In this document: positions 1 through 7,300 of the stretch, one piece after another
Layout of the letters: each line of letters opens with the position of its first letter
How positions within the stretch are numbered: the first letter of the stretch is position 1
Origin: Empedobacter brevis NBRC 14943 = ATCC 43319
GTDB lineage: Bacteria; Bacteroidota; Bacteroidia; Flavobacteriales; Weeksellaceae
Reading direction: 5' to 3'
Length of the DNA stretch: 64,000 bases
NCBI RefSeq assembly: GCF_000382425.1
Contig: NZ_KB908291.1
Coordinates: 1-64,000, forward strand
The notes under the pieces: model-generated
Database searches by the model: none
Told to the model about the DNA's origin: nothing
The model's input: the letters and a program-made list of their open reading frames with translations, nothing else
Program-made: the position numbers and the translations under genes

Positions 1-792
1 GAAAAATCAAGACGCTTCTCTCCTTATACTTATGCGTTAAATAATCCTGTTTATTTTATTGACCCTGATGGGATGGCTGCTGAAGATTGGAAACAAGACA
101 GACTTGGGAATTATGTTTATGATGCTTCATTAACAAAAGAAAATGCTTCTACAAAATTAGCAGAAGATGAAACATATTTAGGACCCTCTGCATCTATAAA
201 TGTTGATAACAAGGCTACAGGAGAAACAGGTTCATTAAATCTTAATGAAAATGGTACAGCATCTCTAACAATGGGTAATACAACTCAATCTATAGAAAAT
301 ACCACAGAAGATTTTGGTTTTGCAAGTGGTCATTTAGTAATGGCTGGTAATCACGGAAAAGGGACGTATTCAGAGATAAACTTTAATTGGGCTGCAATTG
401 GAGGTTTTGGTTTTGCATTTGGGAATGTTACTGACTCATATGGGAAAAGTAGCTGGTACTTTTCAGTAAATGGAAATGCAGGATATGGCGGCGGCGGCGG
501 CTTTGAGTATGGAGGTATTACACCTACAACTCTAGGCGGTAGATTTGAATTAAAAGATTTTCAAGGAGAAGGAAGTCAATATAATTTAAGCATACCTGGA
601 TCTCCTATAAGTGTAGGTTCAGGAGGAAGTTATGACACTTCTGTATTTGGTACAGGATTGAATAAAATGGATTATAATAATTTTGGTCAAAATAAAAATG
701 GATATACTACTCAAAGTTTTGGGGGAGGAATTGGACCAGGAACAAAGATTGGAGCAATGTTTAGTAATGGAAAAACGTGGTTAATAAAATGA
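1..792 (+). CDS. Rhs/YD-repeat polymorphic toxin, C-terminal part (5' end outside window)
   Basis: The frame is open from base 1. It begins with the end of an Rhs core: residues reading SPYTYALNNPVYFIDPDG mark the usual boundary between the conserved shell and the variable toxic tip. The roughly 240 residues after that boundary are the tip. The tip is rich in Gly, Ser and Asn (including a run of Gly near residue 140 of the tip) and I do not recognise its activity. Rhs proteins encapsulate and deliver such tips, and in Bacteroidota they may be exported or carried by T6SS. The stop overlaps the start of the next small membrane protein, the usual toxin-immunity layout. The ATG at 73 is internal and not a real start. 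Confidence 0.85.
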   Translation, partial: EKSRRFSPYTYALNNPVYFIDPDGMAAEDWKQDRLGNYVYDASLTKENASTKLAEDETYLGPSASINVDNKATGETGSLNLNENGTASLTMGNTTQSIENTTEDFGFASGHLVMAGNHGKGTYSEINFNWAAIGGFGFAFGNVTDSYGKSSWYFSVNGNAGYGGGGGFEYGGITPTTLGGRFELKDFQGEGSQYNLSIPGSPISVGSGGSYDTSVFGTGLNKMDYNNFGQNKNGYTTQSFGGGIGPGTKIGAMFSNGKTWLIK

Positions 793-1142
793 AAAAAATA
801 AATATATTACTGACATTCATTATTGTTTTACCTTTTATCATATTAACTATAATAGTTTTATATGTCAATCTTAATTCTAAAAATCCTAGAGATATTTTTT
901 TAGATAATCAATCGAATAAATATTTTGAAGGAAAAATAATATTAATAAAAAACAATGAAAATAATCATAATGCTCTGACTATGTATTCAAATGATAAAAA
1001 CATAATTCTTCCATATTCATGGGATTCTAAAGTTAAAATTAATGACTCCATATCTAAACAAAAAGGAGATTTATTTTTGAAAATATATAGAAATGGAGAA
1101 TTGTTAGATTCTTTAAATTATAATGATATTAAATGGAGGTAA
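789..1142 (+). CDS. Small membrane protein, candidate immunity protein of the first Rhs tip
   Basis: 117 residues. The ATG at 789 overlaps the TGA of the Rhs gene (ATGA), so translation is probably coupled; a GTG 12 bases upstream is less likely. Residues 5-27 form one strongly hydrophobic helix, and the rest is a Lys/Asn-rich soluble domain that probably faces the periplasm. No known family recognised. The immunity role is inferred only from position directly behind a toxin tip and from small size. Confidence 0.7.
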   Translation: MKKINILLTFIIVLPFIILTIIVLYVNLNSKNPRDIFLDNQSNKYFEGKIILIKNNENNHNALTMYSNDKNIILPYSWDSKVKINDSISKQKGDLFLKIYRNGELLDSLNYNDIKWR

Positions 1143-1173
1143 GCTTATATATAGATATATTGTTATCTCAGAC

Positions 1174-1406
1174 ATTCACAATAAAACAAGAGGTAGGCGC
1201 AGGTCTACCTTTGGTTATTTTATAAAGAAGAAGTCTATAAATACTTTAAGCGAAACTATTTTCTTAAATTTACCTACGGAAGTTCTTTGGAGGATGGAGT
1301 GTGAATAAAATATGTTGTAAACATTGTGAGCGAACGAGCCAGATTGTCGCGGAGGAGATAAGATCAGCTATGCATATGATGCTAGCGGTGTAAAGTTAGC
1401 AAAAGT
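1174..1406 (+). repeat. Rhs cassette junction repeat, copy A
   Basis: A direct repeat of about 230 bases also found at 3022-3251. It runs from ATTCACAATAA through a short stem-loop, a stretch reading TATAAAGAAGAAGTCTATAAA, then a piece of Rhs core (in-frame NLPTEVLW, then DKISYAYDA.G.KLAK). It marks the join between the end of one immunity gene and the next displaced Rhs fragment. Confidence 0.8.
1191..1215 (+). terminator. Weak stem-loop after first immunity gene
   Basis: GGTAG and CTACC pair around an 8-base loop and are followed by TTTGGTTATTTT. The equivalent stem in copy B (3037-3060) is stronger, so this one looks degraded. Confidence 0.4.
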
Positions 1407-1602
1407 TGTAACAGAGGGAGAAGGCGTAAGGGTAACTACAACTGATTATATAAATGGTTTTCAGTACAAACAAGTAGAATCTCCTACGAGTAAACAAGTT
1501 AAAAGACTTGAATTTTTCCCGACAACAGAAGGTTATGTGAGTGTAACTGGAGGCACAACCTTTAATTATGTGTGCAATTACACTGACCATTTTGATTCAT
1601 GA

Positions 1603-1628
1603 ATGAAAGCTTTGATAAAGCTTTTCAT
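1603..1628. repeat. Inverted repeat inside insert that interrupts Rhs core
   Basis: ATGAAAGCTTT, a GAT loop and AAAGCTTTTCAT form a near-perfect stem (one bulged A). It lies in an insert that replaces the DHLGNVR part of the Rhs core and shifts the frame. Confidence 0.65.
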
Positions 1629-1801
1629 GAAATGACCCGAGGGAAGCGAGTGTACGTCTTAGCTATCAAAAGGAAAGTAATGGCACTCTAAAAGTTTTAG
1701 AAGAAAACAATTACTATCCGTTTGGTTTAAAGCATAGTGGGTACAATAATACCAATCTTGCGAATCCTAACTATAAATACAAATACAATGATTATGGAGA
1801 A

Positions 1802-1821
1802 AAAAGTTTAAATAAACTTTT
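1802..1821. repeat. Inverted repeat inside third insert in Rhs core
   Basis: AAAAGTTTA-AA-TAAACTTTT is a perfect 9-bp inverted repeat. It is followed by a small GCAC/GTGC stem at 1833-1843 and sits where the core should read [26 protein letters not shown]. Confidence 0.65.
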
Positions 1822-1934
1822 GACGAACATACCGCACGAAGTGCTGAGCTGCAAGACGATTAAACTTAAACTTATACGACTACGGTGCACGAAACTACGA
1901 TCCTAGTATTGGAAGATGGTTTAATATTGATCCA

Positions 1935-2738
1935 ATGGCTGGTAAATGGAACTCATATTCTCCTTACAATTTTACTTTAAATAATCCAATAAACTTTATA
2001 GATCCAGATGGAGAAGATGTATATATACACTTCTTTGTTAAATCGGATAAAAAAGAAGATAACAGTATGTTTTGGAATGCAGCATTAACTCATGCAAGAG
2101 ATTTGTTAAATTCAGGTGAATTAGGAGAAGGTGATATAGCTGTTTTTAAAGCTGTCTCTGATTTAGAAGAGTTAGATGAAAAGGTTGGAGATATTGTTAG
2201 TTCATATAGTTCAGAATATGGAAAAACCAAAGAATTTGGAATATGGTCTCATGCTGGTCTTGATGGTCCTATAGGAAGTAAACCAGCATCAAAAGATGCT
2301 TTATATAATAGAGGTGATGATAGAGGTAATGGAAATATCGCAAATAATAATTCTTCTCAATTAAGTATAAAAGGTTGGAGTAATATTGATTTCAATTGGG
2401 CACCTGACTCTCGAGCATATTTTATGGGATGTAACACAGGAAATGATAGTAAAAAATATTCTTTTACAAAGAATATTTCAAAGCAATCTAATTTTAATAA
2501 TGTTGAAATTTGGGGGCAACCAACTTCATCATATCCGTCTAAATTTACAAATGTTCGAGAAACAAATTCCAGAATGAGAGAAGGCGATTTTAATAAACTA
2601 AACGTATATATGGTTTCAGGACCTCCATTAGGTTTAACAGGAAGATGGCTTACTAATTATGCCAATCAAATGAATATATACAAAAATGGAAAGAAAGTTG
2701 AATCTTCATTTCAGCCTGGTACTCAAAAAAAAAATTAA
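1935..2738 (+). CDS. Displaced Rhs C-terminal tip with possible His/Cys caspase-like dyad
   Basis: The frame is open from 1848 and encodes the end of the core ([20 protein letters not shown], then [18 protein letters not shown]), but the ATG at 1935 is the first in-frame Met and may not be used. The roughly 240-residue tip differs from the tip at the window start. It contains [12 protein letters not shown] (His106, counted from the ATG) and AYFMGCNTG (Cys166). A His in a small-residue setting followed about 60 residues later by a GC motif after a hydrophobic strand resembles the dyad of clan CD (caspase-like, CHAT, DUF4347) domains. That assignment is my inference. The next gene starts directly after the stop. 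Probably a silent, displaced toxin cassette, as the upstream core is broken. Confidence 0.6.
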   Translation: MAGKWNSYSPYNFTLNNPINFIDPDGEDVYIHFFVKSDKKEDNSMFWNAALTHARDLLNSGELGEGDIAVFKAVSDLEELDEKVGDIVSSYSSEYGKTKEFGIWSHAGLDGPIGSKPASKDALYNRGDDRGNGNIANNNSSQLSIKGWSNIDFNWAPDSRAYFMGCNTGNDSKKYSFTKNISKQSNFNNVEIWGQPTSSYPSKFTNVRETNSRMREGDFNKLNVYMVSGPPLGLTGRWLTNYANQMNIYKNGKKVESSFQPGTQKKN

Positions 2739-2966
2739 ATGAGAAAAAAAATATTGTTTATAGGCTCTATAATTCTACTTTTAATGTTCTCTTTTTTTAA
2801 TTCTCATTTTTATTTAGATAATAAAGAATGGAAATATAGTAGAGGTGTAAATATTGGAGATTATATATTATATGAAAATTTCCATAAAGAAAATTTTTAT
2901 ATCTGTTTTGGTCAATACTTAATTATCATTAAAGATTATGATATAGGATTCTATTCAAAAAAATAA
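2739..2966 (+). CDS. Small membrane protein, candidate immunity protein of second tip
   Basis: 75 residues whose ATG directly follows the stop of the displaced tip. Residues 4-23 are a hydrophobic helix (signal anchor), followed by a short aromatic-rich domain. No family recognised. The immunity role is inferred from position. Resembles the first candidate immunity protein only in general design. Confidence 0.55.
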   Translation: MRKKILFIGSIILLLMFSFFNSHFYLDNKEWKYSRGVNIGDYILYENFHKENFYICFGQYLIIIKDYDIGFYSKK

Positions 2967-3036
2967 ATTTGTAATAGTGATTTATGAATGCTTTATAAAT
3001 CAATGTATTAAATGTAAGAATATTCACAATAACACC

Positions 3037-3066
3037 AAAGGTAGATGTTTGTCTACCTTTGGTTAT
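3037..3066 (+). terminator. Stem-loop after second candidate immunity gene
   Basis: AAAGGTAGA and TCTACCTTT form a perfect 9-bp stem with a 6-base loop, followed by GGTTATTT. It can end transcription of the 2739-2966 gene. Confidence 0.55.
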
Positions 3067-3107
3067 TTATAAAGAAGAAGTCTATAAACTTCTGTAAACG
3101 GGCCTAT

Positions 3108-3384
3108 TTTCCTAAATTTACCTACGGAAGTTCTTTGGAGGATGGAGTGTGAATAAAATGTTTTGTAAACATTTTTAACGAACGAGCCAGATTGTCGCAG
3201 AGGAGATAAGATCAGCTATGCATATGATGCTACCGGTGCAAAATTAGCAAAGTATGTACAGAAGAACCTGCTATCAAATGTTGAGACGACTTATTATATG
3301 AATGGTTTTCAGTATTCTCAAGAAGCAGGAAAAGGCTATTATTATAAATATTCTAATCTTCAAAATAGAAAAGATCATCGATAA
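3108..3384 (+). pseudogene. Rhs core fragment, third displaced cassette
   Basis: Encodes NLPTEVLW, then after an insert with an inverted repeat DKISYAYDATGAKLAKYVQ, then TTYYMNGFQYSQE, and ends at a TAA at 3382. Its last residues no longer match Rhs core, and no tip domain follows, so the cassette has lost its toxin but kept the gene behind it. Confidence 0.7.
3155..3175. repeat. Inverted repeat inside insert in Rhs fragment
   Basis: AAAATGTTT-TGT-AAACATTTT is a perfect 9-bp inverted repeat. The matching place in copy A (about 1308-1330) holds a decayed version. Followed by CGAACGAGCC...GTCGC as in copy A. Confidence 0.6.
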
Positions 3385-3443
3385 CAACACAAATATGATA
3401 ACTATGGACGTAGGCACAAAGAAAGACCTGTAAAATAATAAAA

Positions 3444-3821
3444 ATGCATATAAAAGAAGTTGAAAAAGTAATCTCTTTATCTCCTTTTGAAAGGTATCAG
3501 TATTTTTTAAAAAGAATTGCAGATAAAGAAAAACTATATACACTAACATTCCCCGATGGTAATTATGCTATATCAACTATTGATAATCATAATTTATTCC
3601 CTGTATGGTCAGCAGAAGAATTTGCATTACTAGCAAAAACTAATGGGTGGGATAACTGTAATTTAAAAGAATTAAATTTTGATGACTTAGAAATAGAAAT
3701 ATTTGATTTTATTGATAATAATAATTTGCTTATAAATGTATTTCCTATTGATCGAACTGGATTTGTAGTTTCATTAGAAGAATTTACTCTAGATTTGAAA
3801 AATGAATTAGATAATTACTAG
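3444..3821 (+). CDS. DUF2750 family protein, candidate immunity protein
   Basis: 125 residues. The pattern ERYQYFLKRIADKEKLYTL, then a middle LFPVWSAEEFALL and a late LLINVFPIDRTGFVVSLEEF, is what I know from DUF2750, small acidic cytoplasmic proteins of unknown function that often lie near polymorphic toxin loci. No signal peptide or membrane segment. It sits 60 bases after the third Rhs fragment, which no longer has a tip, so if it is an immunity protein it is an orphan that could protect against sister strains. Confidence 0.7.
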   Translation: MHIKEVEKVISLSPFERYQYFLKRIADKEKLYTLTFPDGNYAISTIDNHNLFPVWSAEEFALLAKTNGWDNCNLKELNFDDLEIEIFDFIDNNNLLINVFPIDRTGFVVSLEEFTLDLKNELDNY

Positions 3822-3851
3822 AGTTATGGTAGTTTTCCAAACAAATTATTT

Positions 3852-4064
3852 CAAACCAACATTCACAATACCATAAAAGGTAGACTTGGGGTTCGTTTCT
3901 ATGGAATTGGACAAGGGTTCGGAATGAGTTCTGGAGTTGCTGAAGCTAGATCTTATAAGTTAAGTAATGGACTTAAAAATGCTTCTCAAGCTATTTCTAA
4001 TATCAAAAATACTACATCACAAGCATTAACTCCACCTTCTAATTTATTAAGACCAAATTTTTAA
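3852..4064 (+). pseudogene. Tail of a fourth, truncated toxin tip
   Basis: Starts inside a third copy of the ATTCACAATA junction (3861-3870) and reads on without a start as GRLGVRFYGIGQGFG..., ending RPNF at the TAA at 4062. About 60 residues, Ser/Asn/Ala-rich, unknown function. It lies just before the next small gene, so it is most simply the last part of a toxin whose front was deleted by recombination at the junction repeat. Confidence 0.55.
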
Positions 4065-4069
4065 AAGAA

Positions 4070-4450
4070 ATGAAAAAAACAATATTATTTATTATGTTAA
4101 TTTCTACTATTTCATGCGATCAATCTTCAAATTGTGAAGCTTTTTTTTTAAAAAGAAAAAATAGCGAATGTTTTCTCTTAGTAGAGAAAAAAGATTTGGG
4201 GACAGGTGGAAATTTAGCAATGGAAGGAATTAATCCTTTCACACAAGAAAAATGTGATTGTAATGAAAAAAACAGATGGTGGGCAATATATAGAAATGAA
4301 ATAGAAATAGGAGATACCATTATTAAACGAAAAGATGAACTAACGTTCAATATTCACAAAAAAGATACGATTATTTCTCATGAGTGGGAATGTGAAGGTA
4401 AAACTTATAATTTAGATGGAACAGTAAAAGAAGTTCTAAAAAAACAATAA
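4070..4450 (+). CDS. Small lipoprotein, candidate immunity protein of fourth cassette
   Basis: 126 residues. The N-terminus MKKTILFIMLISTISC is a lipoprotein signal with Cys16 as acylation site. The mature part has five further Cys (for example CDCNEKNRWWAIYRN) and charged loops. No family recognised. It starts five bases after the truncated tip, and a strong terminator follows. An immunity role against a periplasmic toxin is plausible but not shown. Confidence 0.6.
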   Translation: MKKTILFIMLISTISCDQSSNCEAFFLKRKNSECFLLVEKKDLGTGGNLAMEGINPFTQEKCDCNEKNRWWAIYRNEIEIGDTIIKRKDELTFNIHKKDTIISHEWECEGKTYNLDGTVKEVLKKQ

Positions 4451-4453
4451 AGT

Positions 4454-4487
4454 AAAAGGCAAACGTAAGTTTGCCTTTTATTATTTT
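4454..4487. terminator. Rho-independent terminator closing the Rhs region
   Basis: AAAAGGCAAAC-GTAA-GTTTGCCTTTT with T-rich tails on both sides. It separates the plus-strand Rhs region from the converging minus-strand operon. The bases after it (TTATTTTATAAAGAAAAAGTCTATAAA) match the sequence after the stems at 1191 and 3037. Confidence 0.8.
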
Positions 4488-4529
4488 ATAAAGAAAAAGT
4501 CTATAAATGCTGTAAGTGTAACTATTTTC

Positions 4530-6056
4530 TTAAAATGAAATTCCCACCGATAATTCTAAATAGGTATTGTAATTTTTGTCAATCGTCGTATTCGTATACC
4601 CATACTTGGTATCAATATAAATAGAGTACTGTTCGTTGATTGAGTAATCTTGTCGGTAAGAAAGATTCATATAATAGTTATTGGAAGATAAATAACTAAA
4701 ATTCTGTTCCATCAATTCTTGAATCGATTGCTTGGTGTAGCTATAATTGGAATTCCAGCTATTGGTCAGGTTCTTAGTTGTTCCTAATTCAAAACCAATG
4801 TTGATTAATGATTTTTTACTTATTTGATACAATAAATCAGTCTCAAATCCGACCGTCACTTTTTCAATTTTTTGTTGAATAAAAGGCTCTGTATATCGTT
4901 CATTGGATGAAAAATAATTTACAAAAGGAGCTAACGAGAGATTACGTATTTTTTTTGTTTTTATGAGTTCAAAAAGAGAAACTAATCGAATGTTGTTATT
5001 GTCATGGTAATAACGTGTTGCTTCCCCTATTTTTTTATAATTGGAAGATGTTTCATTATAGAATATTCCTTCTGTTCCTTTTCTTTTTCTTATTTCCGAT
5101 GAAATTCTTATGCCTTTAAAAAAAGAAAGATCGGGAGTTGAATAAGACACATTAAATTTATATCGTTTTTCATTTATATTATTAGCAATAATTCCTTGTA
5201 AATCGAGCATAATTTTATCGATGGATAAGGACGAAAAACCGGCAGAAGCCATTAATCCTTTTTTAGTTGTATTTAAATAAGCGAGTTGAAATTCACTTCT
5301 ACTTCCATCGTAATAAGCTCTTTTATTATTGCTTTTGAATAAATTATTATAAATTCCCATTCCTGAAAAATGAATGACTTCCGGATTTCCTAATTGATTA
5401 AAAAACTTTAAAACATTTGATTGCGTATACTTATTCAGTGACACATTCAATGAAATCCGCTTATTCTTTGCTATAGCGGATGAAATACCAAGTCCTACAT
5501 TCAAATCAGAAATCGTATTCTTGGGACGAGGATCACGATTTCTATACTCTAATAATGCACGGTATTCTGCCAGGATTCCAAAATTGAATTGTTTGAGTTT
5601 TCGATTGTATCCTCCCTGAACAAAATATTCTTCTGTAGAAAAATTTCCTCCAATAGAATCGGCCATTAAATAAGGATATATTTTATCGTAATCAGAACTT
5701 TCATTCCACTTTACATTTTTTCTTTTTCCATTTTTATAATGTACATTTCCCCAAACATAATTCGCAGAATCGATTAAGAAATTTGAGACCACTTTAAAAG
5801 AAAGATCAGTTATACCGTCTCCTTTTTGTTTGATTAAATTCTTTTCTAAAGAATGATAAAAATTTCCACTCAATGCGGTATAATTTTCTTTATCGCTTAA
5901 AATTTGATCAGCGACTCCTGTATTGATCGAATCAAAGAATGTGTTACTTGGTAAACTGTTTTTTAGGTACCTATCTACAGCATTATTCTGTGCTTGTATA
6001 AATAAAAATCCACCAATAAATAAGAAGAAACTGAAAGTGAAACGAAAGTTCATCAT
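4530..6056 (-). CDS. Outer-membrane protein, DUF6850-like, partner of TonB receptor
   Basis: 508 residues. Signal peptide of about 22 residues ending in FIQAQ, then a body rich in alternating hydrophobic and aromatic residues with a C-terminal strand ending in Phe (LELSVGISF), the mark of a beta-barrel inserted by Bam. It is the last gene of a three-gene operon after a TonB receptor and a DUF4876 lipoprotein. From memory the DUF6850 family occupies exactly this place in Bacteroidota. It is 15 bases after the DUF4876 gene, so co-translated. Substrate unknown. Start is the first of two adjacent Met codons. Confidence 0.7.
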   Translation of the reverse strand: MMNFRFTFSFFLFIGGFLFIQAQNNAVDRYLKNSLPSNTFFDSINTGVADQILSDKENYTALSGNFYHSLEKNLIKQKGDGITDLSFKVVSNFLIDSANYVWGNVHYKNGKRKNVKWNESSDYDKIYPYLMADSIGGNFSTEEYFVQGGYNRKLKQFNFGILAEYRALLEYRNRDPRPKNTISDLNVGLGISSAIAKNKRISLNVSLNKYTQSNVLKFFNQLGNPEVIHFSGMGIYNNLFKSNNKRAYYDGSRSEFQLAYLNTTKKGLMASAGFSSLSIDKIMLDLQGIIANNINEKRYKFNVSYSTPDLSFFKGIRISSEIRKRKGTEGIFYNETSSNYKKIGEATRYYHDNNNIRLVSLFELIKTKKIRNLSLAPFVNYFSSNERYTEPFIQQKIEKVTVGFETDLLYQISKKSLINIGFELGTTKNLTNSWNSNYSYTKQSIQELMEQNFSYLSSNNYYMNLSYRQDYSINEQYSIYIDTKYGYTNTTIDKNYNTYLELSVGISF

Positions 6057-6071
6057 ATCATTATATGCTAT

Positions 6072-7289
6072 CTAGTTGAATAAAGATGGTTTTATCTGTG
6101 GCATAAAATCTAATGTAGAGTTGTTTGTATCCACTAAAATCTTATTACCATTTGTAGAAGTAGATAATGTTTTTCTTCTTACGGCTTTTCCATATCGGCT
6201 ACTGTCATGATCTGTTGTTCCGCTATATGTCCAACCTGTATCCAGAGAAGGCGCTGTTAAAATCCATTGGAATTGTGTACTTACACTTAAATTAACCGCG
6301 TCGATAATCCAGCTGTTTGGAATTCTATAGGCTTCATTACTATATGGGTAAACTTCTCCGTTAAATACAAAATCATATTCGTATTCATATTCGTATTGAG
6401 CCATGTATTGGCTAACCGATAGATTTTCCGGTAATCTGGCTAAAGCATAACTTGTAAAACCTCTGTTATGCATAATCATTGTCGAAAAAACAGGAATTGT
6501 ATTTTTGACAGCAGGATTATCTACATCATCCATTTCATCATAATAAATTTCGAAATTTGCTTTGGTAAGGTCAATCGAATTTGAGTTATATTCCTTGTGA
6601 TTGATTGCGTCATCTGCTATAATAATGTGTTCTCCCGGTTTTATAGGATATTCTTTTCCGTTTCCAGGTAACATAATAATTGATCCAGCAGCAAAATCTG
6701 TCGCCATAATATTAGGTCTGTACTCTTGCTTTTCTACTGTTAAGAATTCTGATTGCACAATTAATAAACCATCTGCATATAATACTTCGTCAGAATTATT
6801 ATAGATTTTGAAATATTTGTCACCGTTGTATTGCTTTCCTTCCGGTGTCAAAGTTCCTGTAAAAAATAATTCTTCTATAAGCAGGTCTCCTTTTGGAGAT
6901 TTGATGAATAATTGAATTGTTTTATTTTTATCTTCTGCTGTAATTGCTTCTGCTGCACTGTATCCTACAACATCTTTTGTGAATGAATTTCCTTCAAATT
7001 GATAGTTGATTTGTCCTGTAACTGATACTTCATAAGAACCTGTAGGCAGTTGTAGAGTCAATTCTTTTGTTCCGCGAATCGATGCTTCTGTAACTTTACC
7101 GGTATTCAATTCTTTGAATGTGTAATTCAGTTCAATAATAGTGGCATCTTGTAGTCCTTCCGGAAGTTTATTTGTAAAAATAAGAGATGAAGGAATTGAT
7201 TTAAAATCATCGTCATCATTGTTACAAGAAAATAGTAAAAACACAGAGAAGAGCATCAATAAGCTAAATCTGTTAAGTAATTTTTGCAT
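6072..7289 (-). CDS. DUF4876 surface lipoprotein
   Basis: 405 residues. Lipoprotein signal with FSC at residues 20-22 and an Asn/Asp-rich linker (CNNDDDD). An Ig-like domain follows to about residue 130. The rest resembles lamin-tail-like domains, with KGDLLIEELFFTGT and YFKIYNNSDEVLYADGLLI, typical of DUF4876. A short codon repeat encodes YEYEYEYD near residue 300. Middle gene of the TonB receptor operon, 11 bases after the receptor. Probably a cell-surface binding protein for the receptor's ligand, as SusD-like proteins are, but the ligand is unknown. Confidence 0.8.
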   Translation of the reverse strand: MQKLLNRFSLLMLFSVFLLFSCNNDDDDFKSIPSSLIFTNKLPEGLQDATIIELNYTFKELNTGKVTEASIRGTKELTLQLPTGSYEVSVTGQINYQFEGNSFTKDVVGYSAAEAITAEDKNKTIQLFIKSPKGDLLIEELFFTGTLTPEGKQYNGDKYFKIYNNSDEVLYADGLLIVQSEFLTVEKQEYRPNIMATDFAAGSIIMLPGNGKEYPIKPGEHIIIADDAINHKEYNSNSIDLTKANFEIYYDEMDDVDNPAVKNTIPVFSTMIMHNRGFTSYALARLPENLSVSQYMAQYEYEYEYDFVFNGEVYPYSNEAYRIPNSWIIDAVNLSVSTQFQWILTAPSLDTGWTYSGTTDHDSSRYGKAVRRKTLSTSTNGNKILVDTNNSTLDFMPQIKPSLFN

Positions 7290-7300
7290 AGTTTATATAT

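Larger units (their letters stand above)
1262..1847 (+). pseudogene. Broken Rhs core remnant upstream of the second tip
   Basis: Several frames together encode Rhs core sequence: NLPTEVLW near 1270, then DKISYAYDASGVKLAK from about 1356, YINGFQYKQVE, a truncated NYTDH motif ending at a TGA at 1600, then SYQKESNGTLKVLEENNYYPFGLKHSGYNN in another frame from 1652. The frame is broken at least three times, each time by an insert of roughly 50-60 bases that contains an A/T-rich inverted repeat (near 1308, 1603 and 1802). No single start codon could read through, so this is a relic that keeps the homology needed for recombination with an intact Rhs gene. The minus-strand ORF over 1396-1590 is a shadow. 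Confidence 0.8.
3022..3251 (+). repeat. Rhs cassette junction repeat, copy B
   Basis: Second copy of the repeat at 1174-1406, with the same order: ATTCACAATAA, stem-loop, TATAAAGAAGAAGTCTATAAA, Rhs fragment NLPTEVLW, inverted repeat, then DKISYAYDATGAKLAK. It follows the second candidate immunity gene in the same way copy A follows the first. Confidence 0.8.

Noticed and set aside
1123..1308. 61-residue plus-strand frame
   Set aside because: It crosses a terminator stem and then reads an Rhs core remnant; no start context and no homology of its own.
1291..1865. Programmed translational bypass across the hairpin inserts of the Rhs remnant
   Set aside because: Inserts contain hairpins and one begins near a stop, which recalls bypass elements, but I found no matching take-off and landing codons, and further one-base frameshifts are present. 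Decay is simpler.
1174..3251. Possible CRISPR-like repeats
   Set aside because: Only two to four long copies separated by genes, no regular spacers and no cas genes.
6376..6404. Short tandem repeat encoding alternating Tyr and Glu in the DUF4876 gene
   Set aside because: A short in-frame codon repeat inside a coding region; could vary in number but nothing indicates a switch.
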